Below are positions 61,963 through 64,000 of a stretch of 64,000 bases of DNA, in pieces. The notes under the pieces are model-generated. The model saw only the letters and a program-made list of their open reading frames with translations, was not told the DNA's origin and ran no database searches. Made by a program: the position numbers and the translations under genes. The first letter of the stretch is position 1, and each line of letters opens with the position of its first letter. This stretch comes from Paratinospora sagittata (Eukaryota; Streptophyta; Magnoliopsida; Ranunculales; Menispermaceae). Location of the stretch: NCBI GenBank assembly GCA_035771175.1, contig CM069605.1, positions 20,414,288 to 20,478,287 of the forward strand. The letters run 5' to 3'.

Positions 61963-63013
61963 AAACCTCCTCATTTCTCATTTCTCACACAAAATCACCT
62001 TCTCTTGTGATTTTTCTTCTCCTTTCTACGCATTCTAAGTTTTTAGTCTTTGAGACTCCCGGTGCGGTGCAACAAATTTCTGTCCGGAGGAGAGCGCCAG
62101 ATCTGAAAGCGGTGCAACGAAGTTTCGTCCAGAGAAAAGCACCAGATCTGAAGGTGGGAACGAAACATAGGTTTGCGTGTTTTATAACTTTTATTAAAGT
62201 TTACATTCAATTATTATTATGTCTACTATTCATTTACACTGCATTATGTCAATAATGTTATGACCTGAATGTTATAACTTTGCACGTCGTGATACCGACC
62301 CTGATAAGGTTCACTAGACGTTGCCAAAGTCAGTCTAAATGTCAAGAAAGACCAGACCAGTAGACTAGACCAGTTCATGCATTGGCATCATACATATCAC
62401 CACCTAGGGACGTATATGGTTTATGACTCATAGAATAGTTAGAAGCATTGCTCACTATTCATTATATTTCTCTGGAGAAGGACGTACATGAGAACCCGGC
62501 TACACCCGGGGAGGGACATCAGTACGTGAATTCAGAGCATCGTTCCTGTACATGAATTCAGGCGATGTACGCTCATCAAACCATTAATACGTGACGGTGT
62601 CATGCATACATTCATATTGATTGATTATGATGCTCACATGTGTAATTTAAGATATTTGATATTGAAGTAGGCTTTATTAATTGTTATACTCATGCACTAT
62701 TTACCCACTGAGCGCGTTAAGCTCACTCCAATATTATCAAATCTTTCACAGGAAATTAGGGTGGACTGGGTGCAGGTTATGGGGCCCACATTTTGTACCC
62801 TTTGTATGAATCATTGGGGATTTTGGGAGTATGTTCCCTTAACCATTTTATGTACAAAAGTATTCTGAATTACATGAAATCAGATTTGTACTGTGTACCG
62901 TATTTCCGCTGCGCACTCTGTTATTACCATTATGATTGTTCCAAATGCACGCCCCGTCCGAGAGTGTACCGCCGGTTTAGGCGCGTCCGGGCGGGGTGTG
63001 ACATTTAATGGTA

Positions 63014-63082
63014 GGCGCCTGAACGTTCTGGCATGCGCCTAAACGTTCGGGCGTTGCCCAAATAGTAAAAATTTCAAATAGT

Positions 63083-63117
<35 letters not shown>

Positions 63118-63136
63118 TGAAATACAGGGTATTACA
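63014..63136 (-). repeat. EL2 5' LTR, outer arm (U3 start)
   Basis: The rest of the 5' LTR: two minisatellite units (one degraded to AAACGTTC), the A tract (T run on the plus strand) and the terminal TGTAATACC. It ends at 63136, followed by the TGTTG duplication. Confidence 0.92.
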
Positions 63137-63141
63137 TGTTG
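63137..63141 (+). repeat. EL2 target-site duplication, right copy (TGTTG)
   Basis: Matches 51881-51885 exactly and continues into TGTTTTTGAAAATC, the normal satellite continuation. Confidence 0.93.
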
Positions 63142-64000
63142 TGTTTTTGAAAATCAGAGAATGAGTGTTTTATAAAATTAGATGTTGCAGGTTAAAGAGT
63201 AAGAGAGTACAAAATGATTTGAATTCAAAACATTGTTCAATCTAAAGTTGCTCTGGGCGTGCGAGACAATGGGAATCATCTAGGTGTTAGTAGAGAATAT
63301 TTCAATAAAGATAACCTGGCAAAACTGTGTAAGGAATAGAAAAATCGAGCAAGCATAAGTGTCCAAATTTTTCTCGTTAGAAATATCAGATTTTTGTTTC
63401 AGACGTGGATAGCGTGCTATTGAGTTGTGTATCATGTTCGTTTTTAGCCGGCTATAGCAGGTCGATATACACAAACCCGTGAGCTCGAGTTTTTCAGACT
63501 TTCCGATAGCGTGTTATGAAGGCCTATAGCGCGCTATCGTCCATCTCACAAGAAATGGAAAGATCACTGCAACAGCTTTATAGCGAGTTATCAAAGGGGG
63601 TAGCGCGCTATAGATAATTTTCCAGAAAAACATATGTTTATTATAGAACCCTATCAGCGTGCTATCAACACTGGTAGTCCGCTAGTGCCTTCTGGAAAAT
63701 TTTGGCCAATTGCAGGATAGCCTTATTTTTGAAAAATAAATATTTTGACACTCAAGAATCATTCCATTAACTCAAAACATATTGATATAAGATTAATAAT
63801 TTCTAAATAATTCAAAACTCATTGAAATTATGATTAAAACCTTTCGAATTTTTTTTTTCAAAATGAAATACTATATCAAAGTGATTTTGAAGACTCTGCA
63901 ATTTTCAGAGTTTTAGTGCTGAGATTGATCGAGATTTTACCCTACACACCAAATATCATACTAATGCATTAGACATGAGATATGTCTTCGTTCTTCGAGC
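63137..64000 (+). repeat. Satellite array, continuation right of EL2 (partial monomer)
   Basis: A long-class, GCCGGCTATAG-type monomer beginning in phase at 63138 and running to the window end. It carries the usual palindromes (for example TATAGCGCGCTATCG near 63525). It resembles its left neighbours at 49591-51881, including the rarer TTGTGTTTTTG and CTCTGCAATTTTC variants, consistent with EL2 having split one local block. Confidence 0.95.

Larger units (their letters stand above)
61518..63013 (+). repeat. Inverted LTR copy plus 10 bp of primer-binding region inside EL2's 5' LTR
   Basis: A near-full LTR in the plus direction: it starts AATACCCTG (missing only the first TGT) and ends TGTGACA at 63003. 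It is followed by TTTAATGGTA (63004-63013), the LTR-PBS spacer plus the first five PBS bases. It has its own A tract, 17 minisatellite units (61603-61944) and a TATA box (61952-61962). The left junction shares AA with both parents; the right junction reads TGGTAGGCGCC against the usual TGGCAGGCGCC. Confidence 0.92.
51886..63136 (-). mobile_element. EL2: complete but defective Ty3/gypsy chromovirus (Tekay/Del-like), 11.25 kb
   Basis: Minus-strand element with both LTRs, primer-binding site, polypurine tract and 5 bp target duplications. In transcription order: rearranged 5' LTR (63136-60308), PBS, AT-rich leader, ORF1, hairpin spacer, gag, broken protease/RT, RNase H, integrase, chromodomain, polypurine tract and 3' LTR (53354-51886). 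It is a close relative of EL1 with its own lesions: a 944 bp deletion, TGA at 53911, a 1 bp ORF1 deletion, and an inverted LTR inside the 5' LTR. The 3' LTR and the left arm of the 5' LTR differ at only about six places by eye over about 1.1 kb, so the insertion looks recent. Confidence 0.96.

Overview
The window comes from a plant nuclear genome, most likely an angiosperm. It looks like heterochromatin: about 38 tandem copies of a roughly 1.14 kb AT-rich satellite, invaded by two related Ty3/gypsy LTR retrotransposons. I see no cellular protein gene, tRNA, rRNA or CRISPR array. Plant origin rests on the LTR primer-binding site (TGGTATCAGAG, the complement of the 3' end of plant initiator Met-tRNA), the plant-type gag and pol, and a C-terminal integrase chromodomain typical of the Tekay/Del chromoviruses. 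I cannot name the species or the satellite family.

Layout. (1) 1-8631: retrotransposon EL1, minus strand, cut by the left window edge. From the right it has the 5' LTR (7436-8631), primer-binding site, AT-rich leader, an extra ORF1 (6660-5083), a spacer with three hairpins that share one loop sequence, gag (4297-3476) and pol (to position 1). It carries three disabling lesions. (2) 8632-51885: 38 consecutive direct satellite monomers. Most are 1133-1147 bp; two are shortened to 1073 and 1112 bp. Two length classes differ by a 13 bp indel, and two blocks show dimeric higher-order structure. Each monomer contains three 74 bp subrepeats with paired palindromes built on ATAGCGCGCTAT. (3) 51886-63136: retrotransposon EL2, minus strand, complete end to end and flanked by the 5 bp duplication TGTTG. 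It has a 944 bp deletion across protease and RT, a CGA-to-TGA nonsense codon before the chromodomain, and a frameshift in ORF1. Its 5' LTR is split by an inverted LTR copy that carries 10 bp of the primer-binding region. (4) 63137-64000: the satellite resumes exactly where EL2 interrupted it.

How the parts work together. The LTR supplies promoter and RNA ends, tRNA primes minus-strand synthesis at the PBS, and the polypurine tract primes plus-strand synthesis. Gag packages RNA, protease matures the proteins, RT/RNase H makes cDNA, and integrase with its chromodomain inserts it. Neither copy is autonomous as it stands, but their lesions lie at different places, so the parent family probably had intact ORF1 and a single gag-pol frame. 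The least ordinary features are the ORF1 upstream of gag in a chromovirus, the hairpin trio, the expanding U3 minisatellite of GAACGTTC palindromes next to the TATA box, the inverted LTR inside the 5' LTR, and the palindrome-bearing satellite.
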